Positions 40,304 through 49,884 of a stretch of DNA of 64,000 nt are shown here, in pieces. Origin of the DNA: Intestinibacillus sp. Marseille-P6563 (GTDB lineage: Bacteria; Bacillota; Clostridia; Oscillospirales; Butyricicoccaceae); contig NZ_UWOD01000001.1 in assembly GCF_900604335.1 (NCBI RefSeq), positions 186,001 to 250,000 of the forward strand, read 5' to 3'. Every line of letters begins with the position of its first letter. Position 1 is the first letter of the stretch. The position numbers and the translations under genes are program-made. The notes under the pieces were generated by a model that saw nothing but the letters and a program-made list of their open reading frames with translations, was not told where the DNA came from and made no database searches.

Positions 40304-41088
40304 GCTACCAACCCTCCAAACGCCACAACCGCCAGCATCAGCAGTTCGGATGTAGAAATGAAAAATCCAGCCAGATCGCCTGTGATGCCTCCGAAAATAC
40401 GGCGGCACAGGCGGTCATGGACAAAATACCATACGAGCAGCAGCAAAAGTGCTGCTGTTCCCGCTGTTATACCATGCGGTACAGCATACTGTACCATGCT
40501 GGCCGCAATGAGATACATGAGCGCTTGCGCTACCAACACGACCGCTACCACTTTCTTATCGCTGTTTTCGGCAAAAAGATGGGCCAGTCCCGAGTCTTTT
40601 GCGCACGGCATGGTCACAATCTTGGCGCCGCCTGCCGCACGGGCGGTGGCAAAGCCGACCATCATGAGAGGCAAAAACTGCGGTGTTTCATATATCTGCG
40701 CAAAGCAGGCCACTTCAGCCAGTAAAAAGGCAACCATCCACAGCGGGCCAAATGCGCCCACATGGGAATCCTTCAAAATCGCCAGCCGCTTTTCCCGGTC
40801 GCCAAAGGAGCACAGCGCGTCGCAGGTATCGCATACGCCATCCAGATGGATGCCGCCCGATACAATGAGCGGCAGCAGCGTCGCTACGATGGCATACAGC
40901 ACCACCGATGCGCCAAATGAAACGCAGAACCGATACCATAACCACTCCAAGCCGCCGATCACCAGCCCGACGAGCGGGAGAAACGACAGCGCCCAGCGCA
41001 TAGTCTTTTTCTCCCAGTTCACCTGCAGCACCGGGATGGCAGAATAGAGTGAAAACGCGACCAAAAAGCCGCTGACAATGCTTTTCAT
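40300..41088 (-). CDS. cobS: Adenosylcobinamide-GDP ribazoletransferase (cobalamin synthase)
   Basis: A 262-residue integral membrane enzyme joining adenosylcobinamide-GDP with alpha-ribazole or its phosphate. The start MKSIVSGFLVAFSLYSAIPV, the Asp-rich GGIHLDGVCDTCDAL (about residues 75-89) and DSHVGAFG (about 103-110) are diagnostic. About six hydrophobic segments follow. The start at 41088 overlaps the cobU stop (ATGA); upstream in-frame sequence belongs to cobU. Confidence 0.94.
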   Translation of the reverse strand: MKSIVSGFLVAFSLYSAIPVLQVNWEKKTMRWALSFLPLVGLVIGGLEWLWYRFCVSFGASVVLYAIVATLLPLIVSGGIHLDGVCDTCDALCSFGDREKRLAILKDSHVGAFGPLWMVAFLLAEVACFAQIYETPQFLPLMMVGFATARAAGGAKIVTMPCAKDSGLAHLFAENSDKKVVAVVLVAQALMYLIAASMVQYAVPHGITAGTAALLLLLVWYFVHDRLCRRIFGGITGDLAGFFISTSELLMLAVVAFGGLVA

Positions 41089-41621
41089 AGTAAATCTTCT
41101 CCCTTGTGCAGCACCAAAATGCCGCACACCGACTCGGCCACAGCGTCTGCTCGCTCTGCGAGCGCACCGTTGATTTGGCTGAGCAGGCGTATATACTGCA
41201 TGGTTTCGGACGGGTAGGTTTCCCCGTCCGAAAAAATATCGTTCGTTACGACCACGAGCAGACCGCACTGCTTTTCCAAATGGTCTATGCCCGCCAAAAT
41301 CGCGTCCGCCGCTCCATTCACTCCCACCCCTTCGGGGGAAAACATCTCGTTGGCCAGCAGATTGGATAGGCATTCCAGCAAAATGCCGTCGTAATAGCAT
41401 GGCGCGGTAAAATGCGCGAGATCGGTATACCGTTCGGCAGTTTCAAAGCCCTTTCCGGCGCGCAGCGCACGATGGCGCGCAATCCGCACCTCAGCCGCCG
41501 GGCCAAAAGGCTGCATGGCCGCCACATACAAGCGGCTGCCGCCAGCCGTATGCTGACACAGAATCCTCTCGGCGTGCGCCGACTTGCCCGAAGCCGCACC
41601 GCCGGAAATCATGATTTTCAT
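41085..41621 (-). CDS. cobU: Bifunctional adenosylcobinamide kinase / phosphate guanylyltransferase
   Basis: A 178-residue enzyme that phosphorylates adenosylcobinamide and then attaches GMP. The P-loop ISGGAASGKSAHAE (residues 5-18), the guanylylation His in RIARHRALRAGKGF (about residue 49), the second nucleotide region LLECLSNLLANEMF (about 81-94) and VVTNDIFSDG (about 122-131) give the full CobU layout. It lies directly upstream of cobS. Confidence 0.9.
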   Translation of the reverse strand: MKIMISGGAASGKSAHAERILCQHTAGGSRLYVAAMQPFGPAAEVRIARHRALRAGKGFETAERYTDLAHFTAPCYYDGILLECLSNLLANEMFSPEGVGVNGAADAILAGIDHLEKQCGLLVVVTNDIFSDGETYPSETMQYIRLLSQINGALAERADAVAESVCGILVLHKGEDLL

Positions 41622-41630
41622 AACGGCCCC

Positions 41631-42689
41631 TTACGTCAGCGGCTGGTAGGCTTCAATGTTGGTTTCTTCAAAGCTAACCATGCCCAGATACGGCGCCAAC
41701 GCCAGATCGAGCAGGGCCACGGTCGCAACCGCGCCGGTTCCCTCGCCCAGGCGCATGCCGGCCGAAATAAATGGCCGGGCATCCAGCGCATGCAGCAGCT
41801 TCTCCCCTGCCGGCTCGGCCGACTGATGGGAGATAATGAAATAGTCCCGCGCCGCTGGACACAGACGCACGGCACACAGTGCTGCGGCGCAGGCGATCAC
41901 GCCGTCGACGACCACGGGCAGCCCGCAAGCCGCACCGCCGATGTACAGACCGATCATGCCTGCAATGTCCAAGCCACCGACCTTATGCACCACGTCAATC
42001 GGGTCATTCGGGTCGGGCTGATGAAGTTGTAAGGCGGTTTCGATGGCCGCGATCTTGCGTAGCAGCCCTTCGCTCGACAGGCCCGCGCCCCGCCCGGTGA
42101 CTTCCGGCACGGGCAGACCAAGCAGCGCGGCCGTTACCGCGGCCGTGGACGTCGTGTTGCCGATGCCCATTTCCCCGACACACAGCAGTTTATAGCCGTT
42201 TTCTTTGCATTTCTCGGCCAGATCGATACCGGTCTGGATGGCCTTGATGGCCTGTTCACGGGTCATGGCCGGCTCACACGTCATATCGTTGGTGCCATAC
42301 ATGACTTTGCAGCGGCGAATGGTATCGCCCTCCACGTCGCGCGCTACGCCGATGTCGACCGGGATGACATCCACCCCGGCACGTTTGGCCATCAGGCATA
42401 CGGTGGTTTGGCCGCGGTGCAGGTTTTCAGTCACGATAGCGGTCACGTCCTGCCCGCACTGGGTCACACCCTGCGCCACAACGCCATTATCGGCACAGAA
42501 CACAACGACCGCCCGGCGATCGATCTCCGGCTTGGCCCGCCGCTGGATGCCTGCAAGCTGGATGATCGTATCTTCCAGCAGTCCCAGACTGCCCAGCGGA
42601 ATGGCAATGTTGGTAAACCGGTGCCGCGCCGCCTGCATACTCTCTTCGCACAACGGCTGTACCCTGCGGATGGCCTCGTGTAACTCCAT
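41631..42689 (-). CDS. cobT: Nicotinate-nucleotide-dimethylbenzimidazole phosphoribosyltransferase
   Basis: A 352-residue enzyme making alpha-ribazole phosphate by moving the phosphoribosyl group from nicotinate mononucleotide to the lower-ligand base. It has RFTNIAIPLGSLGLLED near residue 25, VFCADNGVVAQGVTQCG (about 66-82), GEMGIGNTTSTAA (about 167-179) and the catalytic Glu in GMRLGEGTGAVA (about 313-324). The start MELHEAIRRVQPLC at 42689 has GAGGTGAG upstream. No dedicated base-synthesis genes (bzaA-E, bluB) are in view, so the lower ligand is unknown. Confidence 0.94.
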   Translation of the reverse strand: MELHEAIRRVQPLCEESMQAARHRFTNIAIPLGSLGLLEDTIIQLAGIQRRAKPEIDRRAVVVFCADNGVVAQGVTQCGQDVTAIVTENLHRGQTTVCLMAKRAGVDVIPVDIGVARDVEGDTIRRCKVMYGTNDMTCEPAMTREQAIKAIQTGIDLAEKCKENGYKLLCVGEMGIGNTTSTAAVTAALLGLPVPEVTGRGAGLSSEGLLRKIAAIETALQLHQPDPNDPIDVVHKVGGLDIAGMIGLYIGGAACGLPVVVDGVIACAAALCAVRLCPAARDYFIISHQSAEPAGEKLLHALDARPFISAGMRLGEGTGAVATVALLDLALAPYLGMVSFEETNIEAYQPLT

Positions 42690-42694
42690 GTTTC

Positions 42695-44047
42695 TCACCT
42701 CATAGACGCGCATTTGCGCACAAAATTTGCAGCCAGTTCCGGATTGGAACGGAAATATAGATGGGGATAGCCCGCGTACAGCGTATCGCGCACATGAACG
42801 CACGGCCAGGCGCGGCCGTTGGGCTTTTTGGCTTCCATGCCGCTCCCCGCATCATCCGACGCCGCGTAATGAAACTCATGCGCGCGCGTCCGTGTCCTCT
42901 TAGGGCCGAGCAAACCGTCCTGCTGCACGGTCAAAGTCACATACCCGAAGTTTTGCAGCTTGCCGGTCATCCGGGCTGTGCCCGGGATGACGCCCACCAT
43001 CGGATAATTCCCTTCGCTTGTACCGATGTGCTCGTGCAGATACATAAATCCTCCGCACTCAGCCACGGTCGGCAGTCCATCCGCGATACGTGCACGCAGT
43101 TCAGCCCGAAGCATCTGATTTTCCGCAAGCTTCGCGGCATACAGCTCTGGATACCCGCCGCCCAGATACAGTCCATCGATGCCATCTGGTAAATGGCCGT
43201 CCGCCAGCGGGGAAAACTCGACGATTTCCGCCCCCAGTTCGCACAGCACATCCAGATTGTCTTCGTAATAAAAGCAGAACGCCGCGTCGCGCGCCACCGC
43301 GATGCGCACCGGCTGAGATGCCGCTTTTTCGAGCGGCAGCATCCGGTCGGCCAACGTGGGCGCGGATTGTGCCAGCGCAAGCAATCCGTCCAAGTCCAGT
43401 CCTTCTTCAGCTGAGTCGGCCAGCTGGTCCAGCTTTCGCTGCAAGTCGGCAATCTCGCCGGCAGTCACCAAGCCCAGATGCCGGTCCGGAATAGAAGCTG
43501 CCGGGACACGCGGCAAATAGCCATAGGCCCGCAAGCCACCCTTTTCGGCAATTGCTCGATAAAAGGGATACATCCCTTTACTGATGCCGTTGAAAATCAC
43601 GCCTTGCAGCGTATTTTCGGCAAATTGCCGCAGGCCGAACAGCATAGCGGCCAGCGTCAGCGACTGCCCCTTGGGGCTGACGACCAGCACGGCCGGGGTC
43701 CTCGTTTCCCGCGCCAGATGGGCGGCAGAAGCCGTATCGGTCGTGCCAGACACGCCGTCGTAAAAGCCCATCACACCCTCGATGACGCCGCAGCCACCTG
43801 CCGGGATGTGCTGCGTCAATCCAGCACGGCAAGCCGCTCCATCGACGAAAAACAAGTCCAGATTGCGGCTGGGCAGTCCCAGAACCGCAGTATGGAACAT
43901 TGGGTCAATATAATCTGGGCCGCACTTGAACGCCGCCAGCGAAACGCCCCGCCGCTGCCAGGCACGCAGCAGCGCACTGGATACAGTCGTCTTACCGCAC
44001 CCACTGCCTGTGCCGCCGATCAACAGGCGCGCTGTTTCTAAGTTCAT
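42695..44047 (-). CDS. cbiA: Cobyrinic acid a,c-diamide synthase
   Basis: A 450-residue ATP- and glutamine-dependent enzyme amidating the a and c side chains. The N-terminal P-loop LIGGTGSGCGKTTVSSALLR (about residues 9-28) and KCGPDYIDPMFH (about 42-53) are followed by a C-terminal glutaminase with Cys in VAECGGFMYLHE (about residue 333). The start at 44047 (MNLETARLLIGG) has GGAGG upstream, and upstream in-frame sequence belongs to hemL. It uses cobyrinate from CbiC and feeds cobO and cbiP. Confidence 0.94.
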   Translation of the reverse strand: MNLETARLLIGGTGSGCGKTTVSSALLRAWQRRGVSLAAFKCGPDYIDPMFHTAVLGLPSRNLDLFFVDGAACRAGLTQHIPAGGCGVIEGVMGFYDGVSGTTDTASAAHLARETRTPAVLVVSPKGQSLTLAAMLFGLRQFAENTLQGVIFNGISKGMYPFYRAIAEKGGLRAYGYLPRVPAASIPDRHLGLVTAGEIADLQRKLDQLADSAEEGLDLDGLLALAQSAPTLADRMLPLEKAASQPVRIAVARDAAFCFYYEDNLDVLCELGAEIVEFSPLADGHLPDGIDGLYLGGGYPELYAAKLAENQMLRAELRARIADGLPTVAECGGFMYLHEHIGTSEGNYPMVGVIPGTARMTGKLQNFGYVTLTVQQDGLLGPKRTRTRAHEFHYAASDDAGSGMEAKKPNGRAWPCVHVRDTLYAGYPHLYFRSNPELAANFVRKCASMR

Positions 44048-44067
44048 TTCACGGCCCTCCTTTTGTA

Positions 44068-45354
44068 TCAAAGTGTAGCCAAAACCGCATCCGCTGCCGC
44101 GCATACTGCTAGGATGTCCTCCTCGGTATGGCTGACATTGATGAAGGTGGCCTCAAACTGGCTGGGCGCCAGATACATGCCGCGTTCCAACATGCCATGG
44201 AAATACTGCTTGAATTGGTTCAAATCAGACTTTTGTGTATCCGCAAACGTGCGCACCGGCTCGTCGGTAAAGTATGGACACAGCAGCGCACCGCACTGGT
44301 TGACCGTCATCGGTACGCCGTGCTTCTTCGCGCTGTCGCGCAGGCTGTGCGCCATGGCCTGGGCTTTGCGCTCTACATCCCGATAGTAACCCGGATTGGC
44401 TTGCAGGATTTCCAACTGCTTATAACCGGCCGCCATAGCGACCGGATTGCCCGAAAGCGTACCGGCCTGATAGATCGGCCCGGTCGGAGCCACCTTTTCC
44501 ATGATGCAGCGCGGACCAGCATAGGCGCCTACCGGCATGCCGCCGCCGATGATTTTACCGAACGTGACCAAATCGGCGCGTACGCCGAAATATTCCTGCG
44601 CACCGCCGCGCGCCAAGCGGAATCCGGTGATGACTTCGTCGAAAATCAGCAGGCAGCCGTGCGCATCGCACAGGCGACGCAGTCCTTCCAGAAAGCCCTT
44701 CTCGGGCGGTACCACGCCCATGTTCGCTGCGACCGGTTCCACGATAACCGCCGCGACTTGTTCCCGGTTGGCGTCCAGCAGAGCTTCGACCGAAGCAAGG
44801 TCGTTGAACTGGGCGGTCAGCGTATCGCCCGCCGCGCCACGAGTAACGCCTGCCGAATTGGGCTCGCCCTGCGTGAGGGCGCCCGATCCAGCCGCGACCA
44901 GCATGGCATCCGAATGACCGTGATAGCAGCCTTCAAATTTAATCACCTTATCGCGCCCGGTCACACCGCGCGCCACGCGCAGCGCACTCATGACCGCCTC
45001 GGTGCCCGAGTTGACCATACGCACCATTTCGATATTGGGCACCATGTCCACGAGCAGTTCGGCCACATCGACTTCCATCGCCGTCGGTGCGCCGAAGGAC
45101 AGACCATTCTGCATCGCCTTTTGTACGGCTTCCAGAACCGGCGGATAGCTATGCCCCAAAATTAGCGGCCCCCAGGAACCGACGAAATCGATAAATTCAT
45201 TGCCGTCCAAATCCCAGATACGACTGCCCTTGCCTTTTACGATAAACGGAGGTATGCCACCGACTGCGCGGAATGCACGAACCGGCGAATTAACGCCACC
45301 CGGCAGTACCCGCTGCGCGCGTGTAAAAATCGCTTCCGATGCTCGAAAATTCAT
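44068..45354 (-). CDS. hemL: Glutamate-1-semialdehyde 2,1-aminomutase
   Basis: A 428-residue PLP enzyme converting glutamate semialdehyde to 5-aminolevulinate, the C5 route. The PLP lysine lies in VTFGKIIGGGMPVGAY (about residue 267). GSWGPLILGHSYP, MVNSGTEAVMSALRVAR and FDEVITGFRLARGGAQEY are typical. Its stop and the ATG of this gene's upstream neighbour hemB share a base at 45354. Its place in the cobalamin operon indicates dedication to corrin precursor supply. Confidence 0.95.
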   Translation of the reverse strand: MNFRASEAIFTRAQRVLPGGVNSPVRAFRAVGGIPPFIVKGKGSRIWDLDGNEFIDFVGSWGPLILGHSYPPVLEAVQKAMQNGLSFGAPTAMEVDVAELLVDMVPNIEMVRMVNSGTEAVMSALRVARGVTGRDKVIKFEGCYHGHSDAMLVAAGSGALTQGEPNSAGVTRGAAGDTLTAQFNDLASVEALLDANREQVAAVIVEPVAANMGVVPPEKGFLEGLRRLCDAHGCLLIFDEVITGFRLARGGAQEYFGVRADLVTFGKIIGGGMPVGAYAGPRCIMEKVAPTGPIYQAGTLSGNPVAMAAGYKQLEILQANPGYYRDVERKAQAMAHSLRDSAKKHGVPMTVNQCGALLCPYFTDEPVRTFADTQKSDLNQFKQYFHGMLERGMYLAPSQFEATFINVSHTEEDILAVCAAADAVLATL

Positions 45355-46340
45355 CAGCCAATATCCCCCTTTCGGATGGCATCCGCCAGTTCACAGGCGT
45401 AATAAGTAATGAGAATATCCGCCCCGGCGCGGTACATACAAACTGCGCTTTCACACATCACGCCATACTCGTCGATCAGTCCTGCTTTGGCGGCTGCCTT
45501 GACCATCGCATACTCGCCCGATACCGCATAGCAGGCAATCGGCAGATCAAAACGCTGCCGCGCTTCATGCACCAGATCAAGATAGGCCAGCGCAGGCTTG
45601 ACCATCAGGATATCCGCCCCTTCGGTCACATCCAATTCGCATTCACGCATGGCTTCCCGGCCGTTGTGCGGGTCCATCTGATACGACCGACGGTCACCGA
45701 AAGACGGCGCCGACCCGGCCGCTTCGCGGAACGGGCCATAGAAATACGACGCGAACTTGGCCGAGTACGCCATGATCGGAATGTTCTGAAATCCGTTCTC
45801 ATCCAGAATGGAGCGAATCGCTGCTACGCGGCCATCCATCATATCGCTGGGCGCGACCATATCGGCCCCCGCACGCGCATGGCTGAGCGCGGTCTTGGCC
45901 AGCACTTCGAGCGTCTTGTCGTTGTCTACATCACGGCCGCACAGAATACCGCAATGCCCGTGGCTGGTGTATTCGCACATGCACACATCGGTCACGACAT
46001 ACATCTCAGGCGCGAGCTCCTTAATCTTGCGGATACCCTGCTGGACGATGCCGTCCTCTGCCCAAGCGCCCGAACCGCACTCGTCCTTGTCTTTGGGCAG
46101 ACCAAACAGAATGACGCGCGACACACCGTGTTCCTGCGCGCGCTCGACCATGCGGTAGAGCTGATCGGGGCTGTAATGATACTGTCCAGGCAGGGACTCG
46201 ATTTCCTGATAAATGTTTTCTCCTTCGACCACAAAAATCGGCCAGATGAGGCTCTCCGGCGAGATGCGAGTCTCCCGCACTAGACGGCGCAGATTGTCCG
46301 ACGTGCGCAAACGACGCGGTCGGATGATATCGTTAAACAT
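45354..46340 (-). CDS. hemB: Porphobilinogen synthase (ALA dehydratase)
   Basis: A 328-residue enzyme condensing two 5-aminolevulinates. The active-site lysines are in MAYSAKFASYFYGPFR (about residue 195) and ILMVKPALAYLD (about residue 248). A cysteine-type metal site is seen in DVCMCEYTSHGHCGIL (about 118-133), the Zn-dependent form. The length is normal. It lies 3 bp after cobA-hemD. Confidence 0.95.
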   Translation of the reverse strand: MFNDIIRPRRLRTSDNLRRLVRETRISPESLIWPIFVVEGENIYQEIESLPGQYHYSPDQLYRMVERAQEHGVSRVILFGLPKDKDECGSGAWAEDGIVQQGIRKIKELAPEMYVVTDVCMCEYTSHGHCGILCGRDVDNDKTLEVLAKTALSHARAGADMVAPSDMMDGRVAAIRSILDENGFQNIPIMAYSAKFASYFYGPFREAAGSAPSFGDRRSYQMDPHNGREAMRECELDVTEGADILMVKPALAYLDLVHEARQRFDLPIACYAVSGEYAMVKAAAKAGLIDEYGVMCESAVCMYRAGADILITYYACELADAIRKGDIG

Positions 46341-46343
46341 GAT

Positions 46344-47828
46344 TTATTCCTCCCTTAAGGCATCGATCATCGAATCGATCGTCGCCTGCTTTGCAATTTG
46401 AACGTGCATGCCATACCGGCGGGCTGCCGCAGCTGTTTGTTGACCAATGCACAGCGCCACAAAACCTGTAAAGTCGACATCCTTCACAGCGTGAGCGAAC
46501 CCTTCCACCGTAGATGCACTTGTAAAGGTAATCGCATTTACTTCTCTAAGATTTAGCAAATTTTGCAGCAACTCCACCTTATCCGAGCGGTATTCTGTTC
46601 GATAAGTCGGCACATCAGCATAGGCAATACCTGCTTGCTCCAGCTGTTCAGTCAATTCCTTTGAACCCTGTTCCGCTCGAAGGATGAGTACCTTTGCACC
46701 TGGTGCAGCCTGCGCCAGCGCCTGAGCCAGATGGGTGCTGTCATACGTTTCGGGCACCAGATCGGCAGTGATGCCGCAGCGCTTGAGTTCTGCCGCTGTC
46801 CCGGCGCCGATGGCTGCAAACTTGCAGCCATACAGCGCGCGCAGGTCGCGTCCCATGCGCTCGAGCGCATGCAACATGGCGGGAACACCGGCTGGGCTGG
46901 TCAGTGCGACCCAGTCCCAATGTTCGCTCAGCGCCTGCTCGAGTGTGGTTATATCTTCGCGCTCTACGGTTTCAATGCACGGTGCTTCGATGACGTTTGC
47001 GCCCAGCCGCCACAGCTTATCCGACAGGGTACCTGCCCGCTCGCGCGACCGGGTCACCACAACCGTTTTGCCGTGCAGCGGCAACGGTGTAAACCAATCC
47101 AGTTTTTCGGACAGCGTGCATACCTGCCCAACCACGATAAGCGCCGGGCTGTGCAATCCGGCGGCAGCAACTTTCTGCGGCAGATGTTCTACGTCGCTGA
47201 TCACCTTTCGCTGGTTGCCGCGTGTCCCATTTTCGATTACAGCCGCCGCGGTGTCGGGCGACAGACCAGCGGCCAACAGGCCATCCATGACCTGCTGGAG
47301 CGCGGTCAATCCCATCAGAAAAACGAGCGTTCCTTTGAGCCGTACCAAGCTTTCAAAATCGATGTCGAGTTGCTTGCCCGCTCGCGCGTGCGCGGTAACG
47401 ATATGCACCGACGAACAGTAATCCCGGTGCGTCACCGGGATGCCCGCATAGGCGGGCGCAGCCAGTGCGCTGGTGACACCGGGCACGACCTCGAACGGCA
47501 CGCCATGCTCGAGCAAATACTCGCATTCCTCGCCGCCCCGGCCAAACAGATAGCAATCACCGCCCTTGAGCCGGACAGTATTTTTCCCCTCACTCGCCAG
47601 ACGCACCAAAATAGCGTTGATCTCAGGCTGCGGCACCGGATGATGGTTGTTCTCCTTGCCCACATTGACCCGCTCCGCCGTGCGCGGGATGAGATTTAAA
47701 ATATCTTCGCTGACCAGACGGTCGTACACGACTGCATCGGCCTGCGCGATTGCCTGCGCTCCTTTGAGGGTGAGCAGGTCGCGCCCTCCCGGCCCCGCGC
47801 CAACCAAGGTCACTTTTCCAATCGTCAT
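46344..47828 (-). CDS. cobA-hemD: Fused uroporphyrinogen-III C-methyltransferase / uroporphyrinogen-III synthase
   Basis: A 494-residue two-domain enzyme. The N-terminal SUMT domain (about residues 1-245) begins MTIGKVTLVGAGPGGRDLLT and has VYDRLVSEDILN, VVPGVTSALAAPAYAGIPVTHRD and VFLMGLTAL. It makes precorrin-2 from uroporphyrinogen III. The C-terminal HemD domain (about 250-494) begins GKTVVVTRSRERAGTLSDKL and makes uroporphyrinogen III from hydroxymethylbilane. The fusion is frequent in Firmicutes. The start at 47828 overlaps hemC by 4 bases; the long upstream frame is a hemC shadow. Confidence 0.95.
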   Translation of the reverse strand: MTIGKVTLVGAGPGGRDLLTLKGAQAIAQADAVVYDRLVSEDILNLIPRTAERVNVGKENNHHPVPQPEINAILVRLASEGKNTVRLKGGDCYLFGRGGEECEYLLEHGVPFEVVPGVTSALAAPAYAGIPVTHRDYCSSVHIVTAHARAGKQLDIDFESLVRLKGTLVFLMGLTALQQVMDGLLAAGLSPDTAAAVIENGTRGNQRKVISDVEHLPQKVAAAGLHSPALIVVGQVCTLSEKLDWFTPLPLHGKTVVVTRSRERAGTLSDKLWRLGANVIEAPCIETVEREDITTLEQALSEHWDWVALTSPAGVPAMLHALERMGRDLRALYGCKFAAIGAGTAAELKRCGITADLVPETYDSTHLAQALAQAAPGAKVLILRAEQGSKELTEQLEQAGIAYADVPTYRTEYRSDKVELLQNLLNLREVNAITFTSASTVEGFAHAVKDVDFTGFVALCIGQQTAAAARRYGMHVQIAKQATIDSMIDALREE

Positions 47829-48694
47829 GGATGCTCGGCCTCCTTTTGCAGCTTTTGCGCAAGTCTTGCGCCCAAGGCTTCGGCCTGGTCGCGCGGCGCA
47901 GTATCCACGCCGTATACAACGGTTTGTTCGTCTGCGGTTGCATACATCGCACGCAATGTGACGGTATCGTCCATCACGCACGCATAGGCAGCCACGGGCG
48001 CAAAGCAACCGCCGCCGAGCGTACGGACATAGGCACGCTCGGTCAGCGCACATACCCGTGCATCCGAGTCATCCAGTCGTGCGACCGCTTCCGGGCATTG
48101 TCCTTCCCGTCCCTGCACGGCCAAAATCGCCTGTCCGGCGGCGGGAATCAGCTCTTCGGGCGAAAAATACCGCGAAATACGGTCTTGCAGTCCCAGACGG
48201 TGCAGACCAGCCGCGGCCAGCACCAGTGCACCATATTCGCCGCTGTCCAGCTTGCGCAGACGGGTCTGCACATTGCCGCGCACCGGCTTGACCTCCATGT
48301 CCGGGAACAGGCGTTTCAGCTGTACCCGTCGTCGCGCACTCGCGCAGCCGATGGGTTTCGTGCGGTCGAGTTCGCTTGCTCCCTGCGGCAAAACGAGCAC
48401 ATCCCGTGCGTCCTCCCGCACGGTATAAGCCACAAGCGGCAGCCCTTCGGGCTGTTCCATCGGTACATCCTTCAAACTGTGAACGGTCAAATCGACCTCT
48501 CCTGCAGCGAGCGCACGGTCCAGTTCCTTCACGAACAGGCCCTTGCCACCCACCTGATCGAGTGTTTTATCTAAAATCATATCGCCGGTGGTCTTCATGG
48601 TGACGAGTGTGCAAGGCATGTCCAGTTGGGCAATGACCTGCTCGGCCTGTACCACAGCCAACTTGCTGTCCCGACTTCCGATTCGTATGTTCAT
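47825..48694 (-). CDS. hemC: Hydroxymethylbilane synthase (porphobilinogen deaminase)
   Basis: A 289-residue enzyme polymerising four porphobilinogens. It has IRIGSRDSKLAVVQAE at the start, TVHSLKDVPMEQP (about residues 73-85), RGNVQTRLRKLDSGEY (about 141-156) and the dipyrromethane-attachment Cys in RTLGGGCFAPVAAYA (about residue 231). Slightly shorter than the E. coli enzyme. It is coupled to cobA-hemD downstream. Confidence 0.95.
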   Translation of the reverse strand: MNIRIGSRDSKLAVVQAEQVIAQLDMPCTLVTMKTTGDMILDKTLDQVGGKGLFVKELDRALAAGEVDLTVHSLKDVPMEQPEGLPLVAYTVREDARDVLVLPQGASELDRTKPIGCASARRRVQLKRLFPDMEVKPVRGNVQTRLRKLDSGEYGALVLAAAGLHRLGLQDRISRYFSPEELIPAAGQAILAVQGREGQCPEAVARLDDSDARVCALTERAYVRTLGGGCFAPVAAYACVMDDTVTLRAMYATADEQTVVYGVDTAPRDQAEALGARLAQKLQKEAEHP

Positions 48695-48696
48695 TG

Positions 48697-49884
48697 TTAT
48701 TCCTCCATCAGCGCACGGATGCGCTTTGCCATGGCAGACACAGCATGATGATCGCTGCCGCCCGACACCAGACCCGCAATCAGCCCTTTCCCCTCGCAGA
48801 TGGCAGGGAAAAAGAAGGTGCTTTCATCCGCACAGTCAGCCACACTGACCGGGATCCCCCGCGCCTGACAGGCCACAAAAACCCGATGATTGACCATCCG
48901 GTCGTCTGTGGCGGCAATCACCAGAGAGGCGCCATCGACGTCCCCTTCTAAGAAGGCACGCTGTTCAATCGGCAGGTCAATATCCACCCGCTTTTCGGTT
49001 GCAATCACCTGTATGATCACACCAAACCGCTGCAAAATACCAATGCGCCGCGCAGCGATCTTTCCGGCTCCGACAACCAACACGGTTCGCCCTTCCAAAG
49101 GTACAAACAATGGGAACATGGGGTAGGATGTTGTCCGTTTCAAAGAAAGCCGCGCAAGCAGTTCGTCTTGCATCTGCTCCAGGCTTTTGCCTTCCTCCTC
49201 GCTGGGACGCGCAATCATCAAAACGGTCGTACCCGTTTCCTGCGCGGCAGCCAGCTTTTCGGCAAATCCACCCGATTTTCCGGTATCTTTGGTGACCAGA
49301 ATAGACGCACCGGTCTGCCGCAGCAAGGCCATGTTCAGTTCCTTGGAAAACGGCCCCTGCATAGCGATGATGTGGGAGCCCGGGAAACCGAGCGCTTCGC
49401 ATTTTTGCAGCACATCCGGTGTCGGCAACACCCGCGGATACAGCCGTTCCTTGAAATCCGGCACCGCAGTATAGGCATCCAATTCCTTGCTGCCCGTCGT
49501 GAGCAATACTTTTCCAGGATGCGCCGCCAGCCATTCCACCGCATATGCCGTATCCGGCACAGTCACAACGTCCTGCGCTTCGGTGCGTGGCCGCAGTAGC
49601 CGCTGGTATTCTGCGCCCGCCTGCGCGCAGGCTGCACGAATATTCTCGGTCACGGCATGGGCGTAAGGATGGGTCGCATCCACGACCAAAGCGTCCGGCC
49701 CCATATAGTCCGCCATTTGATCAATGTCCAGCCGTCCCTGATGGACGGTGATACCAGGCATCGGTTCCATAACTGCTTCGCCATACTCGGTGGCGACAAA
49801 GACATCCGCCGTCGCGCTATGCCGGGACAAAAAACGGCAGATTTCATGTCCTTCACTTGTCCCGGAAAAAATCAGCAGTCTCAT
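48697..49884 (-). CDS. Fused cobalt-precorrin-6A reductase (CbiJ) and precorrin-2 dehydrogenase-like (SirC) protein
   Basis: A 395-residue two-domain protein. Residues 1-245 match CbiJ/CobK: LLIFSGTSEGHEICRFLS, VVDATHPYAHAVTENI, LLTTGSKELDAY and ILVTKDTGKSGGFAEKL. Residues about 255-395 match the NAD-binding precorrin-2 dehydrogenase module of CysG/Met8/SirC: FPLFVPLEGRTVLVVGAGKIAARRI, LVIAATDDRMVNHRV and DCADESTFFFPAICEGKGLI. The protein should therefore oxidise precorrin-2 to sirohydrochlorin for CbiK and also reduce cobalt-precorrin-6A. The joined form is unusual to me. It overlaps cbiH by 4 bases. Confidence 0.9.
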   Translation of the reverse strand: MRLLIFSGTSEGHEICRFLSRHSATADVFVATEYGEAVMEPMPGITVHQGRLDIDQMADYMGPDALVVDATHPYAHAVTENIRAACAQAGAEYQRLLRPRTEAQDVVTVPDTAYAVEWLAAHPGKVLLTTGSKELDAYTAVPDFKERLYPRVLPTPDVLQKCEALGFPGSHIIAMQGPFSKELNMALLRQTGASILVTKDTGKSGGFAEKLAAAQETGTTVLMIARPSEEEGKSLEQMQDELLARLSLKRTTSYPMFPLFVPLEGRTVLVVGAGKIAARRIGILQRFGVIIQVIATEKRVDIDLPIEQRAFLEGDVDGASLVIAATDDRMVNHRVFVACQARGIPVSVADCADESTFFFPAICEGKGLIAGLVSGGSDHHAVSAMAKRIRALMEE

